From positions 1,068,695 through 1,132,694 of the forward strand of contig NZ_CP045928.1 of assembly GCF_009664855.1 (NCBI RefSeq): a stretch of DNA of 64,000 nucleotides. The letters run 5' to 3'. A model generated the notes under the pieces. It worked only from the letters and a program-made list of their open reading frames with translations, had not been told where the DNA came from and made no database searches. The stretch is from Flavobacterium sp. SLB02 (GTDB lineage Bacteria > Bacteroidota > Bacteroidia > Flavobacteriales > Flavobacteriaceae). The translations under genes were made by a program, and so were the position numbers. This document shows, piece after piece, positions 16,814-25,154 of the stretch; position 1 is the first letter of the stretch, and each line of letters begins with the position of its first letter.

Positions 16814-17854
16814 ATGAATATAAAATTTGATAACATATTGGACAACAAATGGTGGCAGGAAATTGCCGTTGTTGCCTTTTCATTTACGATTTATACGTTA
16901 AAAAATGACTGGATGTTATTTAGTTCGTTTACTTCCATATTAATGGGGATTTTTTTCTACTTGGTTCTATACATGCATGCCCAATTCAATCGCTTCTTTC
17001 TTTTGCCCATCTTATTCAAAACCCAGCGTCCTGTAACTTATATCATTCTGACTCTTTTTGGTGTATTTGTCTTCTCGGTAGTTTTATACGAGGTCACTAT
17101 GCTGAATATGTTTAGCAATTGTCATTTGTATCAAAACTCTCATCAAAGAAGTTACGCCTATCAACTGGCCAGTGTCTTGGGAACTTTGGTTTGTATTTTA
17201 AGCCCGATTATTGTCTTTAAATTCTATAGAATTCACAGAAAAAAAACAAGCGAAACCTTGTTGTTTAACGAAATGCAATTGAACTCCCTGAAAGGACAGC
17301 TAAATCCTCACTTTTTGTTCAATACCTTCAATACACTTTACGGAATTAGTCTTGAGTTTCCAGAAAGAACCCCGGATTTGATCATGAAAGTATCGCAATT
17401 AATGCGTTATCAGCTAGAAAGTAATAGCAAAAAGTGTGTTTCCCTTGAGGATGAACTCGAGTTTATAAACAGTTATGTACAGCTCGAGAAAGAACGTGTT
17501 GGATATCGATGCGAGATCACTTATGATTTTAAAATCGATAATGAAAATGCCTATAAGATTTCGCCGATGCTGTTGATTGCTTTTATCGAAAATGCATTTA
17601 AACATGGAACCTGCGCGATTGAAAAATGTTATGTGAGAATTTTTATAACTGTCGAAGAAGGACAATTGCATCTTCATGTTGTCAATTCAATTCCTACCAA
17701 AAAAACAGATGTGGTTTCTACCAAAATTGGTTTAAAAAATACCATAGAACGTTTGAATTTGATTTACGGAAAAAATTATAAACTCGATATTCAGGACGAT
17801 AAGAACACCTACATTGTAGATTTTAAAGTACAATTGAAAAAGTTTGTAGAATGA
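16814..17854 (+). CDS. LytS/YehU-type sensor histidine kinase
   Basis: This is a membrane histidine kinase of the His_kinase (PF06580) type that pairs with LytTR regulators. The 346 residues contain four likely membrane helices (about 15-30, 38-55, 74-97 and 117-138), then a short coiled region and the phospho-acceptor motif GQLNPHFLFNTFN with His 166. The ATPase half has IAFIENAFKHG and ends in KIGLKNTIERLNLIYG, both hallmarks of this family. It overlaps the following regulator gene by 4 bp (ATGA), so the two are co-translated. It is divergent from the TolC-RND-adaptor operon and may control it; that is an inference from position. Confidence 0.93.
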   Translation: MNIKFDNILDNKWWQEIAVVAFSFTIYTLKNDWMLFSSFTSILMGIFFYLVLYMHAQFNRFFLLPILFKTQRPVTYIILTLFGVFVFSVVLYEVTMLNMFSNCHLYQNSHQRSYAYQLASVLGTLVCILSPIIVFKFYRIHRKKTSETLLFNEMQLNSLKGQLNPHFLFNTFNTLYGISLEFPERTPDLIMKVSQLMRYQLESNSKKCVSLEDELEFINSYVQLEKERVGYRCEITYDFKIDNENAYKISPMLLIAFIENAFKHGTCAIEKCYVRIFITVEEGQLHLHVVNSIPTKKTDVVSTKIGLKNTIERLNLIYGKNYKLDIQDDKNTYIVDFKVQLKKFVE

Positions 17855-18549
17855 GAGAATCCAAAAAATGTATCATTGTAGATGATGAACCCGCAGCGCA
17901 TTATGTGCTGGCGAATTACATCAAGCAAAATCCACAATTGGAGTTGGTTTTTCAAGGCTATAACGGTATTGAAGCCATGGATTATCTTCGCGAGAATCCT
18001 GTGGATCTGATGTTTTTGGATATTAATATGCCTGAGATTTCGGGTATGGAATTGTTGAAAATTCTTCCAACACATCCCAAAACGATTCTAACCACAGCCT
18101 ATTCTGAATTTGCTCTGGAAAGTTATGATTATGGTGTAATTGATTACCTTTTAAAACCTATTTATTTCCCCAGGTTTCTAAAAGCGATTGATCGTTTTTT
18201 TGCCACCGAAACCACAAAGGCAAAAACCGAAGAAGCAATTATAAATTCTGTGAGTGTAAAGGTAGACGGTTATTTTATGGACATCGAATTAGACCAGCTT
18301 TTATTTGCTCAGAGTTTTGGTAATTATGTGAAACTATATACCACAAAGAGAACGTATCTGGCCTCGATTACTACAAGTGAACTTGAGAAATGTTTACCCG
18401 AGAAAAACTTCATTCGCATTCATAAATCATACATTGTAGCGCTGGATAAAATTGAAGCAACAGATAAAGATTTTGTTGTCATTAAAAACGAAAAATTACC
18501 AGTGGGTATTACCTATAAAAGAGAATTGTCAGACCGGTTAAAAAAATAA
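17851..18549 (+). CDS. LytTR-family response regulator
   Basis: This response regulator has an N-terminal receiver (acidic pair in IIVDDEP, phospho-acceptor Asp 57 in LMFLDINMPEISG, Lys in YLLKPIYFPRF) and a C-terminal LytTR DNA-binding domain (about residues 130-230, with FAQSFGNYVKLYTTK and FIRIHKSYIVAL). The 232 residues are normal length. It is translated from an ATGA overlap with the kinase. Likely targets are its own unit and the divergent efflux operon. Confidence 0.94.
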   Translation: MRESKKCIIVDDEPAAHYVLANYIKQNPQLELVFQGYNGIEAMDYLRENPVDLMFLDINMPEISGMELLKILPTHPKTILTTAYSEFALESYDYGVIDYLLKPIYFPRFLKAIDRFFATETTKAKTEEAIINSVSVKVDGYFMDIELDQLLFAQSFGNYVKLYTTKRTYLASITTSELEKCLPEKNFIRIHKSYIVALDKIEATDKDFVVIKNEKLPVGITYKRELSDRLKK

Positions 18550-18591
18550 AACCCGAAATAAGTGCTTACTAATTCAACTATTTCAAAAATG

Positions 18592-18622
18592 AAAGCCTGC
18601 AATGATTTTCTTGTGGGCTTTT
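18592..18622 (+). terminator. Terminator after the LytS/LytTR pair
   Basis: A 10-bp stem (18592-18601 with 18612-18621, two G-U pairs) is followed by T-rich sequence, 43 bp after the regulator stop codon. Confidence 0.6.
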
Positions 18623-18652
18623 TTATTTCTATTCGGGTTTTATTATAAATGA

Positions 18653-19369
18653 TTATGCTACTTTTTGTTTCCAGACCGATAGATTTACGCCTTTAAAAAT
18701 AAGCCATAAACTCAATGACAATTCAGCAAGTAAACACGGCATTAATAATGCAATACTAGAGAATTGAGGCGCAAGAATCAGGATAAAACTATTTGATAAA
18801 TAACAGATTCCTGCAACTGTCATTAAAACGCCAATTGTTTTAGGAAAGTATACTGATCTAAAAATTAAATATCCTTCTAAAAGACATACAAACCCAAAAA
18901 AGATCAATCCAATGCCAAAACCAAAGTCATGCAGCTTGATGGAAAGATAAGATAGTGTATGGAGCTGATCCGGGGTAAACGATTTTAAATACTCAGCATC
19001 TCCCAAAAAGAATAAGGCTGCTAAAAGATTTAATTTATTGGCCACCAAAACTGCTGTTTGTATCAGATTGAAAGACAGGTTAAGCAGAGCGAGTTTTTTG
19101 CTCACAGGTCTTAAAAGATAATAAAGAATGATCATTACCGGCAAATCGCAAATTTGCATAATAAGATCGGCTGTGATTCCAATTTTCCAAAGAAATTCAG
19201 AGTGTATAATATTATTTGCCGTTGCATTGGCATCTCCGGAAACAAAAAGTTTATTTCTAACAAAAGTTTCAGCACAGAATCCCATTATTATAATAACCAA
19301 GTATAATAGTCCGGCTATACGGGCATAAAGTTGTGGTGAACCCTGGAAATTCTTAAAACTCAATTTCAT
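18653..19369 (-). CDS. DUF4386 family integral membrane protein
   Basis: This 238-residue polytopic membrane protein is of unknown function. The N-terminal pattern YARIAGLLYLVIIIMGFCAE followed by several hydrophobic helices (six or seven in total) and the loop DPxPVxI-like segment QICDLPVMIILYYLL match the DUF4386 family, common in Bacteroidota and Actinobacteria. No catalytic motif is visible. It is a single gene, convergent with the LytTR unit and divergent from the secreted protein at 19519. It ends in a lysine-containing tail (SVWKQKVA). Family assignment is from memory of its N-terminal signature. Confidence 0.75.
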   Translation of the reverse strand: MKLSFKNFQGSPQLYARIAGLLYLVIIIMGFCAETFVRNKLFVSGDANATANNIIHSEFLWKIGITADLIMQICDLPVMIILYYLLRPVSKKLALLNLSFNLIQTAVLVANKLNLLAALFFLGDAEYLKSFTPDQLHTLSYLSIKLHDFGFGIGLIFFGFVCLLEGYLIFRSVYFPKTIGVLMTVAGICYLSNSFILILAPQFSSIALLMPCLLAELSLSLWLIFKGVNLSVWKQKVA

Positions 19370-19518
19370 TGTTTTGTGGTTTTGGTTTTATATAAGACGG
19401 CTTATTTAGCGGAATGTTACTCTTTTTTTTAACATTTTTTTTCAATTCTATATTTACTTCAAAATAAAGTAGTAATTTTAATACGTTATTTTAAGGGTTG
19501 TTAATTTAAACCGTAACG

Positions 19519-19992
19519 ATGAAAAACCTTTTCTTTATAATTACCTTTTTCTATAGTAGTTTTTCAATAGCACAAAATGGTATTTCTCCAGATAAGGTAG
19601 TCACTCCGCCAGAAAAAGTACTGTATACTTTTCAAAAAGAATATCCCGGTAAAGTCCCGGTATGGAACCTGAAGTATGTTGGTGATGATGACGATGAAAT
19701 TCGTTACGAAGCAAAATTCAAAACAAATGCCACTACAGAAGTACTAGCTGTTTATGATAATTTAGGAGTTTTAAAAGCTTTTGAATCTCAAATTCCCCTT
19801 GGCAAACTTCCTGTAAAAGCTCAGGCGTATTTAAAGAAAAATTATCCAGCCAAATCAATCAAAGAAATTGCTGTTGTGGTAGACGATAAAAAGAAAACCA
19901 CTTATGAAGTAGGAATAGAAAAAGACTCCAAATTTTATGATGTTGTTTTCGATAAAAACGGAGGTTTTGATGTGATTGTCCAAAAAGATTAA
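19519..19992 (+). CDS. Secreted PepSY-like (BLIP-fold) protein
   Basis: This 157-residue exported protein has a signal peptide (about residues 1-18, ending SIAQ). The mature part has two similar halves of about 60 residues, each with a helix then strands (ALxxFxxxYPGKVPVWNL-like and AYLKKNYPAKSIKEIAVVVDD), the arrangement of the PepSY-like DUF2874/BLIP domain found in exported Bacteroidota proteins. An acidic DDDDE loop sits in the first half. Family members are thought to be inhibitors or binding proteins, but nothing here fixes a target. A strong terminator follows. Confidence 0.7.
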   Translation: MKNLFFIITFFYSSFSIAQNGISPDKVVTPPEKVLYTFQKEYPGKVPVWNLKYVGDDDDEIRYEAKFKTNATTEVLAVYDNLGVLKAFESQIPLGKLPVKAQAYLKKNYPAKSIKEIAVVVDDKKKTTYEVGIEKDSKFYDVVFDKNGGFDVIVQKD

Positions 19993-20031
19993 ACCAGAAT
20001 ACTTACTAACTTCAATATATTTCAAATGGGA

Positions 20032-20068
20032 AACCCGAGAGACTTTACATCTCTCGGGTTTTGTTTTT
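20032..20068 (+). terminator. Strong intrinsic terminator
   Basis: A perfect 10-bp stem AACCCGAGAG (20032-20041) with CTCTCGGGTT (20051-20060) and a 9-nt loop is followed by TTGTTTTTTT. It ends the transcript of the secreted PepSY-like gene. Confidence 0.85.
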
Positions 20069-20082
20069 TTATTCTGTAACAA

Positions 20083-20109
20083 ACCTAACAGTTTTTAAAC
20101 CTGTTAGGT
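20083..20109. repeat. CTAACAG hairpin, copy 1 of 2
   Basis: ACCTAACAG (20083-20091) and CTGTTAGGT (20101-20109) form a hairpin around a TTTTTAAAC loop. The same stem recurs at 59223-59253. Both lie just downstream of genes, so it may be a mobile terminator-like repeat. Confidence 0.5.
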
Positions 20110-20147
20110 ATGTTTTAGAATTTAATTAATTCAAAATTTGTAATTAA

Positions 20148-20912
20148 TTACAGCATCATTCCACCGGAAACCTCAATGCGCTGAGCGTTTACCCAACGGG
20201 CTTCTTCGGTACATAAAAAGGCAACAACACCACCAATATCATCCGGTAAACCCACTCTTCCTAAAGCGGTAACTGATGCTATTTGTTGGTTCATTTGCTC
20301 ATTATCACGAACAATACCACCACCAAAATCAGTTTCAATAGCTCCTGGAGCCACAACATTTACCCTGATTTTTCTTGATCCTAATTCTTTTGCCTGATAT
20401 TTTGTCAAGGTTTCAATTGCCCCTTTCATAGCGGCATATGCAGCATAACCCGGAAATGAAAAACGAGCCAGACCAGTAGAAATATTCACGATTCCGCCAC
20501 CATCATTGATGCTATTCAACGCTTTTTGAGTAAGGAAAAAAGGTCCTTTAAACTGAATATTGGTCAGTTGATCAAATTCAGCTTCTGTCGTTCCAATGAA
20601 TGAATTATGAATTCCAATTCCGGCGTTGTTTACAAGAAAATCGAATTTATCGGTTTTAAAAATACTTTTTAAAACTTCTGAAACGTTGGTGAAAAAAGCA
20701 TCAAAAGTACCTGAATCAGCCACGTTTAATTGTAATGAAGCTGCTTTTTGTCCTAATGCTTCGATTTCTTTTACAACAGCATCAGCTTCGTCTTTTTTAC
20801 TGTTATATGTAAGGATAACATCAATTCCTTTTTTTGCAATTGCGATTGCCATATTTTTTCCTAAACCTCTGCTACCACCTGTAACAAGAGCTATTTTTGT
20901 ATTTACTGCCAT
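20148..20912 (-). CDS. Short-chain dehydrogenase/reductase (SDR)
   Basis: This is a cytoplasmic NAD(P)-dependent oxidoreductase. From ATG 20912 (MAVNTKIALVTGG) it has 254 residues, typical for classical SDRs. The 18 extra codons of the longer frame are rejected because the Rossmann strand starts right after the internal Met. Motifs are TGGSRGLGKNM (cofactor glycine loop), NNAGIG, the active-site serine in NISTGLARFS, and YAAMK with catalytic Tyr and Lys. The C-terminus (GVVAFLCTEEARWVNAQRIE) matches FabG-like SDRs. Substrate is unknown. It follows another SDR and an AraC-type regulator on the same strand, but a repeat element lies between the two SDR genes. Confidence 0.9.
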   Translation of the reverse strand: MAVNTKIALVTGGSRGLGKNMAIAIAKKGIDVILTYNSKKDEADAVVKEIEALGQKAASLQLNVADSGTFDAFFTNVSEVLKSIFKTDKFDFLVNNAGIGIHNSFIGTTEAEFDQLTNIQFKGPFFLTQKALNSINDGGGIVNISTGLARFSFPGYAAYAAMKGAIETLTKYQAKELGSRKIRVNVVAPGAIETDFGGGIVRDNEQMNQQIASVTALGRVGLPDDIGGVVAFLCTEEARWVNAQRIEVSGGMML

Positions 20913-20958
20913 TTTATAGTTGTTTTTTGAATTAAAAATTAAAAATTTGGGTAAAAAA

Positions 20959-21097
20959 TTAAACACATACTAACATAGAATTTTTAAGATCAATAAGAGT
21001 TTAAAAAAGAAACCAGTTTCTAACACATAGCTATATGAATTAAAACAAATCAAATGCCTTTTTTAAGTTCCGGGAAACTATGTTTCTATGTGTTTAA
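20959..21097. repeat. Inverted-repeat element, AAACACATA family
   Basis: The ends 20959-20978 and 21078-21097 are 20-bp inverted copies with two mismatches (TTAAACACATA, then two variable bases, then AACATAG). A third related ACACATAG motif lies in the middle at about 21023. The 139-bp element fills the gap between two SDR genes. I recall this pattern (AACACATAGCTAT core, CTATGTTTCTATGTG end) as dispersed in flavobacteria, but no search was done. Confidence 0.6.
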
Positions 21098-21116
21098 ATT
21101 ATTATGTTCAATGAAA

Positions 21117-21842
21117 TTAATTCGAATGCAATGCATTAAACGATGCTTTTAATTCCGCAACACTTGCATTTATTCTCGTTGCACTGGTTCCAAAAGTAAG
21201 TTCGTCTTTTCCTTCTTTTAATTGTTCGAAAATAGATTCGATAAAATCACTCACGCTTGGATGTGCGTCGTGTAAACCAACACCTCCCAAATCTGTATTT
21301 AGTGCTGGTGGAATAATCTCGATTACTTCAATATTTTTTGCTTTCAGAATATGACGAAGTGATAATGTAAAGGAGCGAAAAAATGCTTTTGTAGCCGAAT
21401 AAACAGGAACTTTAGCAAAAGGAGAAAAAGCCAATCCGGATGTTACATTCATAACTGTATTTAGTGAGTTTAACTCAAGTAAAAGAGATGTTAAATGTAA
21501 AGGAGCCTCAATATTGGTAGCAAGTTCTGTTTTCATGCTTTCATAAAAGCCAGCATCTGTAACCGAGACCCATTTTTGAATTCCTGCGTTATTAATTAAA
21601 ACATTTAAATCAGGATGATTCTCTGCAATCCATTGATATAAAGCTAGGCGTTCAGCTTCGATTGACAAATCGCATACTTTTGTGATTACGGTTGGGAATT
21701 TTGCTTTTACTTCACTTAAAACAGATTCACGTCTGCTGCAAATAATTACAGTATTGTTTTCCTGGATAAATCTTTGGGTTAGCCCAAGTCCGATACCGCT
21801 TGCACCACCTGTTATTAGAATTTTGTTGTTTGATAATTTCAT
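21117..21842 (-). CDS. Short-chain dehydrogenase, DltE-like
   Basis: This cytoplasmic SDR oxidoreductase has 241 residues from ATG 21842 (MKLSNNKILITGG). The longer frame adds only ten charged residues. The cofactor motif is TGGASGIGLGL, followed by CDLSI, NNAGIQ, the serine motif NVTSGLAFSPF and the catalytic YSATK. The segment FFRSFTLSLRHIL after the catalytic Lys and the sequence EIIPPALNTDLGG are characteristic of DltE-type SDRs. It lies downstream of the AraC regulator on the same strand with a 14-bp hairpin between them. The substrate is unknown. Confidence 0.88.
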   Translation of the reverse strand: MKLSNNKILITGGASGIGLGLTQRFIQENNTVIICSRRESVLSEVKAKFPTVITKVCDLSIEAERLALYQWIAENHPDLNVLINNAGIQKWVSVTDAGFYESMKTELATNIEAPLHLTSLLLELNSLNTVMNVTSGLAFSPFAKVPVYSATKAFFRSFTLSLRHILKAKNIEVIEIIPPALNTDLGGVGLHDAHPSVSDFIESIFEQLKEGKDELTFGTSATRINASVAELKASFNALHSN

Positions 21843-21990
21843 CTTTTTCGATCTTTTAAATTGATAAGACAAAGGTAGGAGCCAAGTAGGGATGGGGAAT
21901 TGTAAATATCAAATCGATGTTTGCGAAATTCAAATCAGAGTTGTGAAGTTCCAATTTTTAAAATTCCAAATTCCAAAAACGTTACGTTAA

Positions 21991-22021
21991 ACTTTTTAAA
22001 AGTCTTCGACTTTTAAAAAGT
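21991..22021 (-). terminator. 14-bp palindromic hairpin after the AraC gene
   Basis: A perfect 14-bp stem (21991-22004 with 22008-22021) around a 3-nt loop lies 8 bp past the stop of the AraC-type gene. It lacks a long T-run, so it may be a weak terminator, an RNA-processing hairpin or a dispersed repeat. Confidence 0.45.
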
Positions 22022-22029
22022 GCTAAAAT

Positions 22030-22953
22030 CTAACTCCTAAAAGCCAGTGGGGTAAATGTCGTTTGTTTTTTAAAGAAATTAGAAAAATGCGCCAACTCTT
22101 CAAAACCCAGTGAAAAAGCAATTTCAGAGATGTTCCAATCGGTTTGTTTTAAAAGTATTTTGGCTTCATTTGTTAATCTTGTGGTGATTAGCTCGGTGGT
22201 GGTTTTTCCGGTGTTTTCTTTTAGAACTTTATTGAGATGGTTGACGTGAACAGATAATCGTTCTGCAAAATCTTTGGCGGTTCTAAGTTCTAATCTTTGG
22301 TTTGGAGATTCAATAGGATATTGCCTTTCCAGTAATTCGGCAAATAAAGAGGAAACTCTTGCGGCCGAATTATGTTTAGAATATAAAGCGGTTATAGGCT
22401 GTAATTTTTGTCCAAAGTGAATTAGTTCAGCAACATAATTACGAATCAGATCGTATTTGTAGATATAATCTGAATTGATTTCTTTTTGTATTTTGTTGAA
22501 AATCAATTCAACTTCTGCAACTTCTTGATCTGTAAGCTGAAAAATGGGATAACCGTCTGAAGAAAAAATAGGCAATTCGTCCAGATCAATTCCACTTTTA
22601 TTTTTGGATAAAAACTCACTTGTAAAAACACAAAACTGCCCGTACTGGTTGGTGTCCTGCGGCACATAATTGTAGGGGATTTTTGGGGTAGCAAACAAAA
22701 GGCCTTGTTTTTCGATTTCGATTATTTTATCGGCATACTCAGATCTGTTTTTTCCTCTGATCAGACTTATCTTATAATACGCTCTTCGGTCATAAGGCAT
22801 TATTGATTTTCCCTGCATACGTTCTAAAAGCTCCTTAATGTCAAATACATTAAAATGCCCAATCTCTTTTTGAATGTCGTTGGGTAGTAATGAACTTGGT
22901 TCGATTGAAGAACCTTCGGTGATGTCCTGATAAAATGAATCGAGTGATTTCAT
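22030..22953 (-). CDS. AraC-family transcriptional regulator
   Basis: This transcriptional regulator has a C-terminal double helix-turn-helix (about residues 205-305). The recognition region is NISEIAFSLGFEELAHFSNF with the usual following KKQTTFTPLAFR. The N-terminal part (about 1-190) is a sensory domain that begins with a beta-rich segment. I take ATG 22953 (MKSLDSFYQD; 307 residues) because the longer frame adds seven hydrophobic residues without a plausible role. AraC regulators of this layout usually control neighbouring oxidoreductases, and two SDR genes follow on the same strand. Confidence 0.88.
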   Translation of the reverse strand: MKSLDSFYQDITEGSSIEPSSLLPNDIQKEIGHFNVFDIKELLERMQGKSIMPYDRRAYYKISLIRGKNRSEYADKIIEIEKQGLLFATPKIPYNYVPQDTNQYGQFCVFTSEFLSKNKSGIDLDELPIFSSDGYPIFQLTDQEVAEVELIFNKIQKEINSDYIYKYDLIRNYVAELIHFGQKLQPITALYSKHNSAARVSSLFAELLERQYPIESPNQRLELRTAKDFAERLSVHVNHLNKVLKENTGKTTTELITTRLTNEAKILLKQTDWNISEIAFSLGFEELAHFSNFFKKQTTFTPLAFRS

Positions 22954-23067
22954 AAGAAGAATTGTAAAATTCAAATATACGAAAATTAATAAAAAGTTTT
23001 TTTAGTTTCAAGTTCTTTGCTAGAAATCACTAGTGCCCTTTGCGTAAAATCTTTGCGAACGTTGCGT

Positions 23068-23631
23068 TTAAAAAAGGCTCCCTTGAATTAATTCTGGCTG
23101 AGGATTACTGCCAAAGGGGAAAGTTTCTAAGATAAAATATTGCCTTTTAATGGGATCAAATTCTCTTAATATAATGGCATCACATAAAAACGCCATACTA
23201 ATTGTAGTGAATAAATCACGGGCAATTTGGATGTTTTCGGGCTCTAGATTTCGTCCTATTGAAATATGAGGATCGTCGCTTCTGTCTTTACTGGCAATCA
23301 GAAGTGCTTCCTGAATTTTTTTCATCATAGGTTTTAAGTCTGCTTTAGAATTTTCACTTGGGGATATAAAGAAAGCTCGACTTTCCTCATAAGCGTCAAA
23401 ATGATCTAAATGAATTTGAACAGGAGTTAAAGTGTCAGCGATTTTAAAAAGTTTTTGTCTGTATTTAGCAAGTTGATTTTCATTTGCTTTAAATCCACCA
23501 ATTGTAATATGCGCCACAGAATTGCAGCTGCCGTACCATCCAATTCTATTGAATAATTCTAATTTTAGTTTTTTGATTACCTCAATTCCATCTTCTGAAG
23601 GATGAAAAACAACAGAATATTTCTTTTCCAT
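23068..23631 (-). CDS. 2H phosphoesterase / 2'-5' RNA ligase-like protein
   Basis: This cytoplasmic 187-residue protein carries the two HxT/S signatures of the LigT/2H phosphoesterase superfamily: His 41 in HITIGGF and His 122 in PHISIGR. Spacing and overall length fit this family, whose members cleave or form 2'-5' linkages or cyclic phosphates. The physiological substrate is unknown in most bacteria. The gene stands alone on the minus strand. Positions 23706-23756 just upstream carry a flavobacterial-type repeat (GGATTAAAATCCATCC, then ATAAATCGAACC). Confidence 0.85.
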   Translation of the reverse strand: MEKKYSVVFHPSEDGIEVIKKLKLELFNRIGWYGSCNSVAHITIGGFKANENQLAKYRQKLFKIADTLTPVQIHLDHFDAYEESRAFFISPSENSKADLKPMMKKIQEALLIASKDRSDDPHISIGRNLEPENIQIARDLFTTISMAFLCDAIILREFDPIKRQYFILETFPFGSNPQPELIQGSLF

Positions 23632-23705
23632 TTTTACATCTGGTTTTATGCAAATTTAAAATTTAAATTTCATTGTCAAATCCACATAAAAATAATCTTC
23701 GTCCA

Positions 23706-23756
23706 GAATGGATTAAAATCCATCCTACAAAATAAATCGAACCTGCGGTTCTTTAA
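23706..23756. repeat. Short dispersed repeat (ATGGATTAAAATCCAT ... CGAACCTGCGGTTC)
   Basis: Two small palindromes in tandem, GGATTAAAATCC and GAACCTGCGGTTC, are joined by CTACAAAATAAATC. I remember this composite as a frequent intergenic repeat of flavobacteria, so I label it as such with moderate confidence. It occurs once in the window. Confidence 0.4.
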
Positions 23757-23780
23757 GTTGTTTGTGTTTTTATTTTATTA

Positions 23781-25151
23781 TTAAAATTTAAACTGCGCTG
23801 TTAGAGCCCCATAAAAATAATCTTTTCCTCTACCAACCTCTTTTAAGAATGAACCTGCATTAAACCAACCAGTTTCAAGTGTAAAAGAAAGAAAGTCATT
23901 CATATCATAATCTAGATTTGAAATCAATTGAGATCCTATATAACGTTCTATTGTACTTTTTCCTGAATATAAGAGTTGCATATTTGGCGCGTATAGACCA
24001 TCACTTGTATTCTGTCTCCAAAATATGTCATAATCGATTCCCAGAGTAAATTTTTCAGTTAGGTTAAAACTAACTGAAGGATGAATATCAATTAAATTCG
24101 ATGGGCCAATTAAGGCTACTAATCCAAAATAAGCGCCTCTTGGATATAAGGGATTAAAGGTTTGTAAATGATTGTCGTCTGCATTTTTATCCCCTGAAAT
24201 AATTTCTGTTTTTAAGCCAATTTCGGGACTGAATTTTATGTTTTCAAAAGTATAACAGGCAAAAGAGGAAATAGTCCAGGCGGAAATTGTTTTCTCATTT
24301 ATTTTTCCGAATTGGTAAAGCGCTTCAAAATCATATTTCCAGTTTCCTTTTGTTTTCCAGATTCTGGTTCCCAGAGAATGTCTGGTTTCTTCTCCCGTAG
24401 CATCATCAAAAACTGCGCGGCTTTTCCATAATCCTAAATAATACAAATCGATATTCTCAATAAATGGTACTTTATGAATCACAGTATAGTTTCCCCAGAA
24501 CTTGGCATTTTCATTGAATTGATCATTAAAGGTTCCGGTTTTATTCGCGATTGGATGAGTGAAAAAGGCATCTGTCTGCCAATTTTTATTTTTATAAAAC
24601 AACTTGATTGCGTCAAAAGCAAGTCGGCTGTTTGGGCCTTCGCGAACAGCTACCAAACGTTGTGAACCGTACATCATTTCCTGTCTTCCCAAGCGTAATG
24701 TAAATTGCTCGTTTTTATTATCGATAAAATCAATATCTAAAAATGCCTGATGAATATCGAGCTGATTTTCATCTACAGGACTCGGATCTATTTTGCTATT
24801 TGCCAGACTGCTTTGCAATTCAAAAAATGTTCTGAAAGCACCTAAATGAATATCGGCATGAAGCAGATAACGGGAAAGTAAATAGCCGTCCCCTTCGTCA
24901 GATTCATCGCCCCATTTGTCATTTACTGTGTAGGTGTATTGCCATCTGGCTTCCCCGCCAATAGAGGCGAAGTAACTGCTATTTTTACCAAGCGGAATAT
25001 ATTTGATTCTCTGGTACGCATTTTTGGCCGAATCTGTTTTTAAATACGTAACATCATCATCATACCGCAACTTTTGAAATACAGGATTTTGTTGTGCATT
25101 TGTAGCTGAAATGAATCCCAAAAGCAGCAATAATTGCAATAGTGTGTTCAT
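23781..25151 (-). CDS. Outer-membrane porin, alginate-export (AlgE-like) family
   Basis: This outer-membrane beta-barrel protein has 456 residues and a signal peptide (about 1-19, ending TNAQ). Alternating aromatic/charged strands run through the whole length, with family-like motifs GGEARWQYTYTVND, DIHQAFLDIDF and RLGRQEMMYGSQRLVAVREG. The last motif is highly characteristic of the alginate_exp (PF13372) family. The C-terminus ends in phenylalanine (TAQFKF), as expected for barrel assembly. It lies 3 bp after the amidohydrolase gene on the same strand, so the two are co-transcribed. Family members export or import small molecules; the cargo here is probably a substrate or product of the neighbouring hydrolases. 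Confidence 0.88.
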   Translation of the reverse strand: MNTLLQLLLLLGFISATNAQQNPVFQKLRYDDDVTYLKTDSAKNAYQRIKYIPLGKNSSYFASIGGEARWQYTYTVNDKWGDESDEGDGYLLSRYLLHADIHLGAFRTFFELQSSLANSKIDPSPVDENQLDIHQAFLDIDFIDNKNEQFTLRLGRQEMMYGSQRLVAVREGPNSRLAFDAIKLFYKNKNWQTDAFFTHPIANKTGTFNDQFNENAKFWGNYTVIHKVPFIENIDLYYLGLWKSRAVFDDATGEETRHSLGTRIWKTKGNWKYDFEALYQFGKINEKTISAWTISSFACYTFENIKFSPEIGLKTEIISGDKNADDNHLQTFNPLYPRGAYFGLVALIGPSNLIDIHPSVSFNLTEKFTLGIDYDIFWRQNTSDGLYAPNMQLLYSGKSTIERYIGSQLISNLDYDMNDFLSFTLETGWFNAGSFLKEVGRGKDYFYGALTAQFKF

Positions 25152-25154
25152 AAT

